From Eutrigla gurnardus (Eukaryota; Chordata; Actinopteri; Perciformes; Triglidae): a DNA stretch of 64,000 bases. Location of the stretch: the NCBI GenBank assembly GCA_963514095.1, contig OY741267.1, positions 3,493,441 to 3,557,440 on the forward strand. The letters are read 5' to 3'. Made by a program: the position numbers and the translations under genes. Shown in pieces: positions 21,186 to 33,114 of this stretch (its first letter is position 1; every line of letters begins with the position of its first letter). The notes beneath the pieces are model-generated. The model had not been told where the DNA came from, made no database searches, and saw only the letters and a program-made list of their open reading frames with translations.

Positions 21186-23596
21186 GTTAGGCTACATTAT
21201 GTTAATTAAAAGATTAAAGTTAAGAGTAGGCCGAGGCTATTTTCTTTTGCTCAGATTTGATTTTAGAGCCTCTAAAATCAAATTGACAATTTAAATCGAG
21301 GCTTAGGATGGAGTGATGTGTAGGAGCCCCCCGTCCCCCACCCCCTCCCAGTCTGTTCTCAGGTGAATCGAATGTGATGTCAAAGTTCAAACATATCATT
21401 CTTTGAGTCATTCTTCCATATATAATTACAAGATGTGAGCATTGTCGTTCATATATGTTGGGACGACAGTCACAGCTTTTGTGCACTTTTTGCATATTAT
21501 TTCCTTTCTTGGTTTTTCAATTGACTTCTAGGTCAGTGCCTTCGCTTTGCGCTGTCAGATTTTTTCAGAAGCTACATGGTGGTGGCGAAGAAGGGTATAA
21601 AATGGAAGAGGACCTCGAGAATTTCCTCATCGGCAGAGCCGTGGCCCAGGACAAGATTGTTCTCATGAAGAGAGACAAGGTGGGTAGAAAATGCACTAAA
21701 TAAAGTTACTTGTGCCGTGTCATAATTATGATATTTGCCGTGCAGGAAATACAGAGACACTTAAAGTGATAGCAGTGCTAGCTAGCTCAAGTGGTTAGCG
21801 CTCGTGTCTCTCAATCTTGATGTAAGGGTGTGGACGTAAAGGTAGAATTGTATCTGAAATGCTTTCTGCCCGTTGTAATCTTTTAATAGAATTGTGAAAT
21901 GTCCTGCTAACGTTAAGCGTCATGGAAATACAGGGGCGGCAACAACGTACCTCGTTTTTCAAGTATCAAGACCATAGCCATAAGCTGGTCGGTGGGTGAA
22001 GATTTGGTGTTCTTGCTAGCAGCAAATCAGCAAGAGTAATTTCTATTTCTTACCCCTCATTACATTTCATAGAATGTTAGCGTTTCCTCAGTCCCCTGAT
22101 CCCTAAATCGCAACCCCATTTAAATGTACGTCGTTATTACCATCAGAAATTCGGCAAGCAATTAACGCAAACTCTGCAGAAACCCCGCCTGAAAACGGCT
22201 AATGTAGGCTACTACTGCTGTGCTACATAATGCATGTGCCCCAGTACACAGTGCAACACACACTACGCCTACTACAATGTCATGACCAGTACCTAGGGTT
22301 GATTATTTAACTGCAGGTGCCCTACCCATACACTAGTCCCCAGTATGCAGCATGGTATGCAAGCCGCAGAGCCCTACCAACCACATGGCCAGAACCTCTT
22401 TAATTAATGGACTGCAGGTGCAGTTTATTGAGCCCCAGACACTACTCCTGTGCTATTTGTCCATATACTGCATACCACATGCTGCTTTCTCCAGAGATCA
22501 GTCTGTAGTAAGCAGGTAGTAGGCACTTTTGGAAACAGCAACTGTTCACAATAATTAACTAGGCTAATGATTCATGGCTACTTATGTTTGTTGGTTGTAC
22601 ACCCCATGTTGTTGTATATGAGTTAACGTTCCAAGCCATTTTTAACTGCTTTTCTCCAACATCTGTTGCTTGCAGATTGACAAGGCAGTACTTACACTGA
22701 TGACCGATGCACAGCTTGCACGATATATACCAACCTACGGCGATCGACTAGCTGTTGTCTCTTTTTTGTCATCAGCAGCGCCATACACCTAAGAGAGAGA
22801 CTCTCTTAGAGAGGATAAAAGCGAAGATAGAGGATAGGAAGATGTTGAAAAAGGATTGCCACATGCCATCAGAATCACATGGATTGTCAAGAAAAAGCAA
22901 CAAAAATGCAGAAAAGCAGGTATGAAAGATAGAAATTGGGTGGCTTCACTACTCTCACCCAGGCGAGAACGAGGCATGGTGGTGGGACAAGATACACAAC
23001 GATTGATAAAGGAACTACTGTCAAGCAGTTGTTGGAAACCGGAAAACAACTGTTTTTTCTCGATTTAGGGATCAGGGGACTGAGGAAACGCTAACATTCT
23101 ATGAAATGTAATGAGGGGTAAGAAATAGAAATTACTCTTGCTGATTTGCTGCTAGCAAGAACACCAAATCTTCACCCACCGACCAGCTTATGGCTATGGT
23201 CTTGATACTTGAAAAACGAGGTACGTTGTTGCTGCCCCTGTATTTCCATGACGCTTAACGTTAGCAGGACATTTCACAATTCTATTAAAAGTGTGCACAA
23301 AAGCTGTGACTGTCGTCCCAACATATATGAACGACAATGCTCACATCTTGTAATTATAAACAGAAGAATGACTCAAAGAATGATATGTTTGAACTTTGAC
23401 ATCACATTCAATTCACCTGAGAACAGACTGGGAGGGGGCGGGGGACGGGGGGCTCCTACACATCACTCCATCCTAAGCCTCGATTTAAATTGTCAATTTG
23501 ATTTTAGAGGCTCTAAAATCAAATCTGAGCAAAAGAAAATAGCCTCGGCCTACTCTTAACTTTAATCTTTTAATTAACATAATGTAGCCTAGCAGC
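21186..23596. repeat. long inverted duplication (arms 0.55 kb, about 0.95 kb apart)
   Basis: The right arm, 23061-23596, is the near-identical inverse of two left segments: 21186-21494 (outer) and about 21880-22110 (inner). The left arm has about 385 extra bases (21495-21879) with no counterpart on the right. That extra piece contains the first coding exon of the SAM/HECT-like gene. The right arm interrupts the second exon of the gene at about 23058. I see no clean short target duplication. This could be a fold-back element or an inverted segmental duplication. Confidence 0.85.
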
Positions 23597-24440
23597 TGCC
23601 ACACCTTGGCTCCAGGGGAAAATGTAAATATTCGTTTCTTTTTAATACATTTATGGAATTACTCTGTGTCAATTTGTATTGATTTATCTATTATTTAACA
23701 CATATAAATGAACTACAAGTGAAAATCAGAACAACACAATCGATTTCTCTAGATATTATCTTTCCCAACACTTGTATCCCCCCTCCATATCTTGAAATGT
23801 GGTATCTCCCAGCCCCCCCCCCCCCCCCCCCCCCCGACGAGACGACGGAGGTCAGAGTCATTATTGTTATCGCGTTTTTGTTTTGCTAAGTTAATTAACT
23901 AAAATGAAAAGGAAGCAGATAACTTTAGAATCTTTTTTATAAAAAAAAAAAAGAGGCAGGTGATGGGTCCAATGTTGCCCCAGCAGCAGAGGGAGGAGGA
24001 CCAGGTAGTGAAGGCGGGATTCAGGCTGTTAACTCAGCACCCTCTTCTCCCTCCCTCTCCTCTTTGCATTTGGACTTTAACAGTTTTAAGTTTACCCGAT
24101 ATGTTCACGTGATATTGTTGCAATTACATAGTGAATGAAGTGAACAGAATGAGTGAAATTGTGTTTGTCAGAAAGGCTATTACTGCTCTCTAACCCTGCC
24201 ACTGGATGCGCAATGGCGCATTTGACTGAATTGATTGATTAACGTGCGTAGTTAAGTGTTTGTGTCCATAGTTATGTTAGCGGAATGTGAGTGAGACTGC
24301 ATTTGAAAAAGTTCAAATTTTCCTAACCACACAGATAAGCTACATAGCAGACTTGTCACTTTTGTTATGATTATTTGCTGGGCATGTATATTGATTGATA
24401 CTGTAGTTAAGTCATGTGACTAGTAACCTTGCCATACCTT
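23597..24440. other. intron-like DNA with a 23-C run and a possible hAT start
   Basis: This lies between exons 2 and 3 of the SAM/HECT-like pseudogene. A run of 23 C's is at 23813-23835. At 23904 an ATG opens MKRKQITLESF, which looks like the first residues of ZMYM1-type hAT transposases. The frame stops at once in a T/A-rich patch, and an acidic/Ser-rich continuation exists in another frame to about 24130. Support for a hAT exon is weak. Confidence 0.3.
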
Positions 24441-24602
24441 AGCTTTGGCTGAATTGACGCCACTGGAAGAGACTGTGGGCAAATTGTATGAGTCAACAAA
24501 GTTGAAGCCTCTCCGTTTTCACATCTGCTTGAAGGACAAATTCTTAGATCAATCCTCTGTGGAGGACGAAAGTGACTCCTCGGGCCCAGCGGAGCCGGCG
24601 TA

Positions 24603-25731
24603 ATGCAAGTTTCGACCAGCGCAGCCTTGCGCACGGTCAGTTTGGCAGTTTGGTGGATCGCCTGCCGCCAAGATGGGTGTGGCGGCGCAGCAGGGGGAGG
24701 CGTCACAGATTCAGCTTGGCGTATCGGAAGTTTCGTGGCAAAAGCCTCGCCGAGACTTCGCCGAAAGCCCGCCAGCTCCAACCTGGTCTACTCTCGGTGC
24801 AAGGCGCAAATAAAGTCCATTCATTCAAGGCGAATCACAGCTGGCGGAGTGGAAGTTTGGCTGATGGCGCGCATTGCGTACACGTCACCAAGACCTCACA
24901 GGCAGGTTTCCACAGTTCCAGGCACATTTAAATGCAATAAACAATCACAACAAACACTATTTAATGCAACTAATTGAATCAACACGTGAATTATATCTAT
25001 ATAGATTGTCCCGTCACATCTGACGTCAGATCAAAGGCGGATGGCACGCGTAACGGAAGCTCAGCCTCTCAGACCAAAACATCTCCCTCTCCCTCTCCTG
25101 TTTTTTATAATATCGGCATTGTTATTATTATGACTATACGCACGCACAGCGCGTGATGTGCGTGGTGGGAGCGGCGGCGCTGCTTCTGTCATGGGGTTGT
25201 CAAGTGACGGAACTTGCACTGAACCTCCCCTAACGCATTAAAGGTGAGGAGAGGAGCTCATTTGATTGGTGAAGATCTGAATCGGCTGTATTAATCCCAG
25301 TCCACGCCTCGTCTCCTCCTTGTCTCCCACTCACACCTTCTTCTCCTCCCTCTTTCCCACTTGCGCGGGTGGGCGAGACGGGAGGTGTGCCTGCGCGAGC
25401 CTGCGTGGTGCACGAAGCTTGCAAAGTCCAGGCGGACACACCCCGTCGGCGTGGCGCAGCTGACTGCGCCTGGTCTATGAAACTAGGGCCCCTCGACTGA
25501 AGATGTAGAAGATCGAGACACAGGGGTTTGTTACTGTTATTCATTCTTGTTCCTATGGACAGTAAATAATGACCACAAACAATTGGGCTATGGGTCAAAA
25601 AACATTGAATTCCCCTTTAGCAGATGTATTTTTGGTGTTTGTTAACAGCTCAGTGAACAGTGTATACAGTACATTGTACATTTTTACTTTGAACTCATTT
25701 GTTGCATGATTTAAAACCTTTTTTGTTGCAG
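24603..25731. other. intron-like DNA, CpG-rich, no gene supported
   Basis: Open frames on both strands between 24407 and 24977 look like composition effects. The block 25370-25500 ('ggcgcagctgactgcgcctg', 'gaaactagggcccc') has the look of a DNA-element end, but no inverted partner was found. Confidence 0.3.
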
Positions 25732-26139
25732 TATCTGCATGCCATTGCTTCAGACCCAGGAACAACTGACTCATCCACCAACATTCCCAGTGGGCAAGAT
25801 GATGGGCAAGAGGAGACTGACTCCATTATTAATGTTGAGGACACCGTTTCAGAGCAGTCTTCTGATTCGGATGTAGAAGTGACGAGCCAGAGGAGAGTCA
25901 AGGATTCCAATGCAGCTTCAGACTCAGTCGAGTGGCGTTCAGATTATGAGCCTGCTTCAGAAGACGAGGTGACAGTCCAAATGGGACATTCGGATGTCAT
26001 ACAGGTAAGTTCTACGTCCATGAAACCCTTCAGAAAAAGCAGCAAATTTGAGGGAAGCAGGTAATCCAACCATTTTACTAATTGCTGGGGCGCTCCTTCT
26101 GAATAGCCATGAGTCCAAACTTTTAGCTGCTAATTAGCA

Positions 26140-26345
26140 TGTTATAGATGGCGGGCCAGGGTCCATATTCATTAAGAATTTTATCTTGGCGCTAAGAGAA
26201 CTCCTAAATCGCGCTAAAAGTTGCTAACTAAAAGACTTATCTCTTAAAAGTTATTCACAAAGCTGCTGAGACTTACTTTTAGCTAGGAAAAGTTACAACT
26301 TTTAGGATAAGATAAAAGCTCTGTTGCTATGGTCTCATGCATGAG
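26140..26345. repeat. MITE-like sequence in an intron
   Basis: 'Attcattaagaattttatc', 'gcgctaagagaactcctaaa' and 'taaaagacttatctcttaa' form a stretch rich in short inverted strings. This resembles terminal parts of teleost MITEs. It lies between exons 4 and 5 of the SAM/HECT-like pseudogene. Ends and target duplications were not resolved. Confidence 0.3.
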
Positions 26346-27664
26346 CCTGCTTGCATTTACATCCGTGATTGTTGGTTAGTGACAGACCTGTGGAAGTAGG
26401 CATGCTCTATGGTACTGCGCTGCTGCGGAGTGCTGGCAAAAATCACAGGCTACAAAATGAAACAGTAACGGGGTATGCTGTGGATTAGAAAAGTATCTAA
26501 ACACCTTTTTTAAATGCATTTATGATTACACGTTTGCATAGATAAGAAGTACACCAATTGAATTTGATCGATTCCTCATACAATGACCCTTTTTTGTGTT
26601 CTGTGTTGGCCTTCCAGTCAAGAGAACTACAGCCAATGCAACCTGCACATGCATCACCTGAAACCCTCCAGTCATCAGCTGCCAGCTCAGGGCCCACAGG
26701 GGGGTTTTGTCGAGCATCAGTTTGTAGAGTTAAGGTGGTCGAAGATGTTCTGTCTGTGTTTATGGACAGTAGTGTCATTTCTGTTTTTGAAGATGGATTT
26801 CGTCAATGAAAATGCTGTTGATGATTCGGGAGATTTACACTGCATTCTGGGAGATGTTTCTTCAGCAGTGTGATGGGGAGGCTGAGAGGGTCCCAAGGCT
26901 GAGGCCTGATTACGGTCAGGGTGAATGACAAGCGGTAGGACGTGTATGGGTGAAAGGGCTACTAGATCTTGGTGTAATGCCAGTGATGCTTTCAAAGGCC
27001 TTCATTTTAGCGTGCATACATGGTATGGATTCAGTAGATGTGGACGTTCTCGTTATGTCCTTTCTCAACTACCTACCTCCAGTTGAGAGGGCAGCCATGG
27101 AAAGGGCTCTTGAGGGGATGATGAAGGACGATGATGAAGAAGACTTGCTTGACCTTTTCTCACAAATGGGCTTGCATTCTCTTCCACCAAAAGGTCATAT
27201 AAGAGCAGCCATTGAGTCCATGGCTCACAAAGCTATTTTGCAGGAACCTTAATTTGTCCAAGCTTCAGTACAGTTATGATGGCTGTACAGCAAAACCTTC
27301 CTGACAAAGAAAGTGTGTTGGCTCTGTACAAGTCCAAAAAGGCCACAGGCAAGCGAGTAGTGCAATTGTTGGAGCGTTGTTAAAAATGCTGACCAAACAC
27401 AGGTGGAAAAATTCCTACGCTTCTGCACAGGGTCCAGTGTCATATGTGTAAAGAAGGTGATGGTATCCTTTAATGCTGAAACTGGACTCGGCAGAAGGCC
27501 CATTGGGCACACCTGTGGTGCTACCCTTGAGGTATCTTGCACTTATAGCTCATTCCCTGAATTCAGGACAGAGTTTGATAACATCCTTTCAAGCAATTGT
27601 TTTGAGATGGATATAATCTAAAAAAGAGCAGTGTAAGCTACAGTTAGCATATTTTGTTATGAAG

Positions 27665-28216
27665 GCCTATTTTATTTAACATTTATATTTTTTTGCTTTT
27701 AAAAGATTTACGTAAGAATACGTAAATGTGCAAATTTGCAAAGATGAGACGTCAAATTTAGTTCTAAAAATAACCTGCACTTGATACTTTAAAACTTCTA
27801 TTATGCTTGAGTGTTCATGTGTGTTGCCCATTGCAGTTATACACTGTCAAACACAGTGTAGATTTATTCTGAAATACTTGTTTCTCCAGAAGTTGTGAAG
27901 TCACCCAAACTATTGCTTTCTTTTGTTGCATTTGTGCCTATTTTATTTAATATTTATTTATATTGTTTTGCTTTCAAAAGATTTCCAAATACATAAATGT
28001 GCATATTTGCTAAGACGAGATGTCAAATTTGGATCTAAAAATAACCTGCACTTGATACTTGATACTTTAACACTTCTATTATGCTTGAGTGTCCATGTGT
28101 GTTGCCCATTGCAGTTATACACTGTGAAACACAGTGTAGATTTATTCTGAAGTACTTGTTTCTCCAGAGGTTGTGAAGTCACCCACACTATTGTCCTCTT
28201 TTGTTGCATTTGTGGA
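27665..28216 (+). repeat. tandem duplication, two 271-bp units
   Basis: Unit 1 (27665-27935) and unit 2 (27936 to about 28216) both start 'gcctattttattta' and share 'aaataacctgcacttgatac', 'attatgcttgagtg' and 'ttgtgaagtcaccca'. Unit 2 has one extra 'ttgatac'. The pair lies just behind the last codon of the HECT-like block, so it probably belongs to the old 3' untranslated region. Confidence 0.85.
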
Positions 28217-28647
28217 AGACCTGTACATTAAAGTTTGAGCATTTTTCAGATCCTGCTTTGAGTGTGAATCTGTCAGCTGAATTTTTACCACTCTACGTTG
28301 TAATTATGTTCAGTTGTTTACTTCTCAAAACAAAAACAAAACAAGAAACTAACAAGACCAAAAAGTAGTTTAATATGGGTCATGTGCTGTGGCACACCAA
28401 GTTTCAACACACATTACAGTAGGTGGAGTGTGAGTGCACTGCAGGTGAGTGTCCACTGAAGTAGGAGAGAGGGTGAGGTAGAGGTAGTGTGAATGGAAAA
28501 GGAGTGCACTACAGGTCAGTGTCCAATGGTAGGGGAGGGAGGATGTGAGTACTGTAAGTCACATTTGCAGAGCAGTTGTAATGGCCTCTCTCAGGCGCAT
28601 ATACAAGTTAACGGACTGATAAGGGTCCTCAGGTAGATGCAGATCTA

Positions 28648-29640
28648 CACTCACCGGCCACTTTATTAGGTACACCTTGCAAGTACCGGGTTGGACCCCC
28701 TTTTTCCTTCAGAACTGCCTTAATCCTTCGTGGCATAGATTCAACAAGGTACTGGAAACATTCCTCAGAGAGTTTGGTCCATATTGACATGAAAGCATCA
28801 CGCAGTTGCTGCAGATTTGTCGGCTGCACATCCATGATGCGAATCTCCCATTCCACCACATCCCAAAGGTGCTCTATTGGATTGAGATCTGGTGACTGTG
28901 GAGGCCATTTGAGTACAGTGAACTCATTGTCATGTTCAAGAAACCAGTCTGAGATGATTCACGCTTTATGACATGGCACGTTATCCTGCTGGAAGTAGCC
29001 ATCAGAAGATGGGTACACTGTGGTCATAAAGGGATGGACATGGTCAGCAACAATACTCAGGTAGGCTGTGGCGTTGACATGATGCTCAATTGGTACTAAT
29101 GGGCCCAAAGTGTGCCAAGAAAATATCCCCCACACCATTACACCACCACCAGCCTGAACCGTTGATACAAGGCAGGATGGATCCATGCTTTCATGTTGTT
29201 GACGCCAAATTCTGACCCTACCATCCGAATGTCGCAGCAGAAATCCAGACTCATCAGACCAGGCAACGTTTTTCCAATCTTCTATTGTCCAATTTTGGTG
29301 AGCCTGTGCGAATCGTAGCCTCAGTTTCCTGTTCTTAGCTGACAGGAGTGGCACCCGGTGTGGTCTTCTGCTGCTGTAGCCCATCCGCCTCAAGGTTCGA
29401 TGTGTTGTGCGTTCAGAGATGCTCTTCTGCATACCTCGGTTGTAACGAGTGGTTATTTGAGTTGCGCCCACAGAATTGCCGCTCACTGGATATTTTCTCT
29501 TTTTCGGACCATTCTCTGTAAACCCTAGAGATGGTTGTGCGTGAAAATCCCAGTAGATCAGCAGTTTCTGAAATACTCAGACCAGCCCGTCTGGCACCAA
29601 CAACCATGCCACGTTCTTAAGACTTCTTTCCAGAAAGAAA
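28648..29640 (-). mobile_element. Tc1-like transposon, one end missing
   Basis: The inner end starts CACTCACCGGCCACTTTATT at 28648, preceded by TA (28646-28647), the obligatory Tc1 target. This is the classic fish/amphibian Tc1 end. The matching inverted end is not found upstream of the transposase start (searched to about 30.6 kb by eye). The element is therefore truncated or rearranged on that side. It interrupts the C-terminal exon of the integrase-like gene. Confidence 0.75.
28653..29607 (-). pseudogene. Tc1 transposase pseudogene
   Basis: The N-terminal paired-like helix-turn-helix is read from 29607 (GLSISETADLLGFSRTTIS). The catalytic domain then follows: VAWSDESGFLL (first Asp), VMVWGIFSWH, YFQQDNVPCHKA (second Asp) and SPDLNPIEHLW (Glu), giving a DD34E triad. 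Breaks: a frameshift with loss of part of the linker between the DNA-binding and catalytic domains (about 29440-29480), and an in-frame TGA directly after HKA (about 28957). It would act by cut-and-paste at TA sites, but as written it is inactive. Confidence 0.8.
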
Positions 29641-30561
29641 GTGCTGAAATCGATTGAGTTCGATTTTCCATTTCATGCGCAGGTGCATGACAGCATTATA
29701 TTATAAAATGTAGGCTATTGCAGTGTTTGAGAATAAAACATTGCTAGAAATCCTTCTAGGCCTAAACATTTATTTAACCATGGTCGAACATACTACCATA
29801 TAGCCTATACTGATTTAAAAAACGCTATAATAAATATAGAAACAGCGGAGGAGATTGAGCCAATTACATCCTTAATTACATGCGTATTTGTTACCGTTGT
29901 AGTCGAAACTTATGCAATATAGCAGCGTCGGTCAATATATCCATGGGGATTGAAGTTGATCCTTATGAAATTATGTATTCCAACGGCTCCGAGGACGGAG
30001 ACGTCTTTGGTTCAGCACGAGGATACGTTGTATCGCTGCCACAGTTTTGCCACCGTTCACAACCGTCACTGGCGTCCATTTATGACATTTTTTAATTGTT
30101 TGACGATGTGCCAATTTCCCAAATTGCTTACAGGATTGTGCCTAATGGGCTAATTAAATGACACTGTAATATACCTAGGCTACTTCTGAGGTTGAGGTAA
30201 AGTTTAGCCTTGTTATGAAATGCATGCGCATTTTATTTTTATTTTCTTCATGAATGACTTAAAACCACTGGTGAAACACAACACTGGCAATGTGCAGTTC
30301 CATGCGCAACGGGGATTTCTGGATCACTGTACAGTGGCGGTGACCAGCGTCAGGAGCTGAAACATTGCTACAGTAGAGCTAAGAAGGCTCTAAGAGTGCT
30401 CCAGATCACTCTTACCAACGTTTGACGTACGAAAGAGATTCGTAGCAAAGAACGTTTCGGGAAACACGCGAAATGTTAAGTAGGAACTCTAAGTAGGGGT
30501 TACGAATGACGTAGCGTTAAGAAGGCTTTAAGAAGGCTTCGGGAAACCAGGTCCTGTGCTG
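29641..30561. repeat. unclassified repeat DNA with one MITE-like end
   Basis: The right end near 30561 reads, on the minus strand, 'acctggtttcccgaagcc', followed by inverted short strings such as 'taagaaggctttaagaaggc'. This looks like one end of a DNA element, but its partner was not found. It lies directly against the exon 2 start of the integrase-like gene (30586-30562). Confidence 0.35.
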
Positions 30562-30586
30562 TGTCATCTAATTCATCCTGATGAGA

Positions 30587-31370
30587 CAAAAGGTGACAAT
30601 TAGGAAAGATGCAGCATAGTTCAGACTAAGTGAAACTAAGTAAAATAAGTGTAAAGCAACTGATTACTTTAATGTAGAGTTTGGAAGAAACTTGCACAAC
30701 ACTGGTGGCCTCATCTGTGAAGCTCTAACTCAGCCCAGATTAAAGCTGTGTCGGCTTTGGCATAGCATAGGCCTACTGTTTGATTGAAGCCTTGCAAAAC
30801 GTTAAAAACAGATGTAAGGGGAAATGAACTACATGGCGTGCGTATAGCGGGAATATTGCACGTTCAAGGTGGTGATACAGTAGGTGTAACCTGCGTTGTC
30901 CTGCACGGTCCAGCCCTGCACATGCCCGGGCTCTAACCTGCGACTCAGCAGCAACACGGACTGGGAGCGCAGCGCTGGCGAGTGAGCTAAAACCCAAGGG
31001 TGCCAGCATCACTCACTAGCACGTTTTGATAGCTAATACAGGGGAGAGGAAGTGGAACTACTGCATAGGTGTGTGGTTTAAAACTACGCACATTAAAATA
31101 ACGCATCATAGGAAATTTGCAAGTATCAAGCAGTGGTAGGATAATGTTGCATAACCATCCAGTTTAGTATGCAGAGGTCGTAAACACTTTGACAGTTCTC
31201 AGCCAGCTCGGCCACTGCCCTTCCACATCCGGCATTCAGGCACTTCTGTTGTTTACCATCACAACTGTAACATGGTTTGGATGCAAAGGCAGATGGACCG
31301 AGCGATCATTGCATGCACATCACACCACAACTAGGCTACATGCCTACATCTCATCTCCGACTGACTCACC
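30587..31370. other. intron of the integrase-like pseudogene; nothing else seen
   Basis: Bounded on the minus strand by GTGAGT (31370) and by TCATCAG (30587). I see no coding or RNA feature inside. Confidence 0.35.
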
Positions 31371-32067
31371 TGAATAAGTCCCATGCAGAAGAACTGGATG
31401 GGACTTTTGTCCATGAATCCCCCATCATAGAACCCATTGTCCTTCAGCTCTCCAAATAACACAATCCAGAACTCTGTGCACTGCCGGCGAAGAAACCCCC
31501 ACCAGTATTCTATACGTTAATTGGCGGTGCTTGCACCCTCCAAGTAGCTGCCCAGGGTGTCGTCCGGCTGGGTGGGGACGAGGACACGCTGAAAAGCACC
31601 CACACGGCCGTTCTCAGTTCCTAGGTCACCTCGGACAACCCTGGGACAGCCCTGCAGTCGCTCTATAGCCTCTAGGTAGTATCCCCCAATCAACCTAGTG
31701 GTGTAAATTTGGACCTTTGGCAAAGTACTGGCGACGCCGGAGACGTCCCGCCTGCCTTTGCCTGACACCCCTCGGATCCAGCTCCCTCAGGACCAACCGC
31801 ACGTCCTCCTTCCTCACCCGTAGTCCGTGTTGGCGACATTTTTCATACATCCAGTGATAGCCATGAAGCTGTCCTGAATGCTGTAGCTGGCCATGGATGA
31901 AATCCACTCAAATCGCTATAGCCTGTCCAGCGGCTGAGCCCCAGTTCGGCGATCTGCCTCTTGAGGTGTCTGAGGCTGATGCTGTAACCTTGCCTCATTT
32001 CTAAGGCCGACTGAATTTGATTGTATTTCAGCCCCATCTCAAAATAAAGTTGTATTTGTCGATCCAT

Positions 32068-32330
32068 TGCGATTTCACCGACACGGACACCGCAGCCTGG
32101 CCTACATTTATGCGCGCAGCCTGTTATTTTTGCTCATGTTCGCCTCATGGTGGCAAAATAAGGAACTGCATTATATTTGATGGATTTGCGAGATCTCGCA
32201 AAACAAACTCAAGATCTCGCAAAAGAAAGTCAAGATCTCGCAAAAACAAACTCAAGATCTTGCAAATCTTGTCAGTGTTTGCCTCCAGTAGATACCTTTT
32301 CTCATTTTTTTTTCCATGTCACCTCCAGGG
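32068..32330 (-). repeat. integrase-like family copy B, leader with 21-bp array
   Basis: The inverse of 20707-21110 in copy A: 'gtcacctccag' at 32319-32329, then the GAGATCT array (32186-32270, about four units), then the ATTTTGCCA block. The CTG that is duplicated around the Harbinger element in copy A occurs once here (32326-32328). Similarity continues only a few bases past that point. Confidence 0.65.
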
Positions 32331-33114
32331 CTCTGTACAAGATGTACTTGATTGGTTGATTACTTTGCTGTAATACTGTGACAGAAAACACCAAATGTTC
32401 ATGTTGTGTTACTTTTATAAAAATGCTTTGTAAAAGGAAAAACTATATAAAAAAAAAATATATATATATATTTACATCATAATACAGTATGTTTCTTCAG
32501 TGACCTGTGGTGGATATAAGTTGAAAAATGCGATTACATGGATTGTGGTCTGTCAAATAGCCTAATGTAATGCAATCATGTCCACCAAATATATGTAGTT
32601 TAATATAATTCAGCAATAAGTATTTCATATTTCAATTTGATTTCGAATTGTGTGGCCCTCTGGAAAAAAATAATTGCCCAGCCCTGATGTAGATGGAGTC
32701 TGTCTCTCTTTCAGTGAACGTATTGACTTGTGAGAGATACCTGTTAGAGGCTCACTGTCAGACTTGGATTGACGTCTTCTCCTAGTGCTCGATCCTGTTA
32801 AAGCAATAACAAAGATAAATACAACACAACACAACTTCTATAGCATTTGCTAACCAAATGGCATATCTCAGTCTTTGGCTTACATTACGTCCGACATTAA
32901 CGGTTGCCCAATTTCCCAGGGCAAGTAAAAAAAGTCGGCGGGCCAGCAGAACCTGCGCTGACATGCCTGATCAGGCAAGCGCCGAATCGTTTATTTTCTT
33001 TCTTCCATGTATTGTAGATTTCCTCTCCTGTTTCTGTCCTCGGAGGAGTTCTATGACGACAGGAGTCAGGACACACACTCGTCTCCCTTCTGTGGCCGCT
33101 TAGCTCCGACTGAC

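Larger units (their letters stand above)
21602..27621 (+). pseudogene. decayed SAM-domain / HECT-like E3 gene, multi-exon
   Basis: Five exon blocks share one orientation. Exon 1 (21602-21679) reads MEEDLENFLIGRAVAQDKI and ends at GTGGGT. Exon 2 (22676 to about 23058) continues LTLMTDAQLARYIPTYGDRL, a SAM-like helical domain, then KIEIGWLHY and RTRHGGGTR blocks. Exon 3 (about 24450-24602) has TVGKLYESTKLKPLRFHICL. Exon 4 (25732-26004) is acidic, with AG and GTAAGT borders. Exon 5 (26618-27621) holds the HECT-like part. It has REIYTAFWEMFLQQCDGEAE, GLLDLGVMPV, FLRFCTGSSVICV and, near the end, HTCGATLEV, where HECT ligases carry the catalytic Cys. The order matches a family expanded in fish (G2E3-like). 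Several frameshifts, TGA codons (about 22924 and 26927) and the inverted arm in exon 2 make it a pseudogene. Confidence 0.6.
28553..32067 (-). pseudogene. integrase-core (rve/DDE-like) protein, copy B, broken
   Basis: Minus strand. The main exon is 32067 to 31371, starting MDRQIQLYFEMGLKYNQIQ (helix-turn-helix-like), then GYHWMYEKCRQHGLRVRKEDV. The core follows: VVRGDLGTENG carries the second acidic residue, and ANxRIEYWWGFLRRQ carries the Glu. The exon ends at GTGAGT (31370). The expected segment with the first Asp (after RRRQYFAKGPN) is missing, and an in-frame TAA replaces a residue before RIEYWW. A later exon seems to restart at 30586 after TCATCAG (DELDDTAQ) but is cut by repeats. Its C-terminal end (YQSVNLYMRLREAI) lies at about 28640-28553. 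The family is multi-copy in fish and is probably transposon-derived (IS3EU-like is my guess). Confidence 0.55.

Noticed and set aside
21775..21840. tRNA-like start 'ctagctcaagtggttagcgc'
   Set aside because: No B box or cloverleaf partner follows, so it is not a tRNA or clear SINE.
24407..24977. Overlapping 120-codon frames on both strands
   Set aside because: Mutually overlapping GC-rich frames with no recognised motif. Only the short exon 3 block of the HECT-like gene at 24450-24602 is supported.
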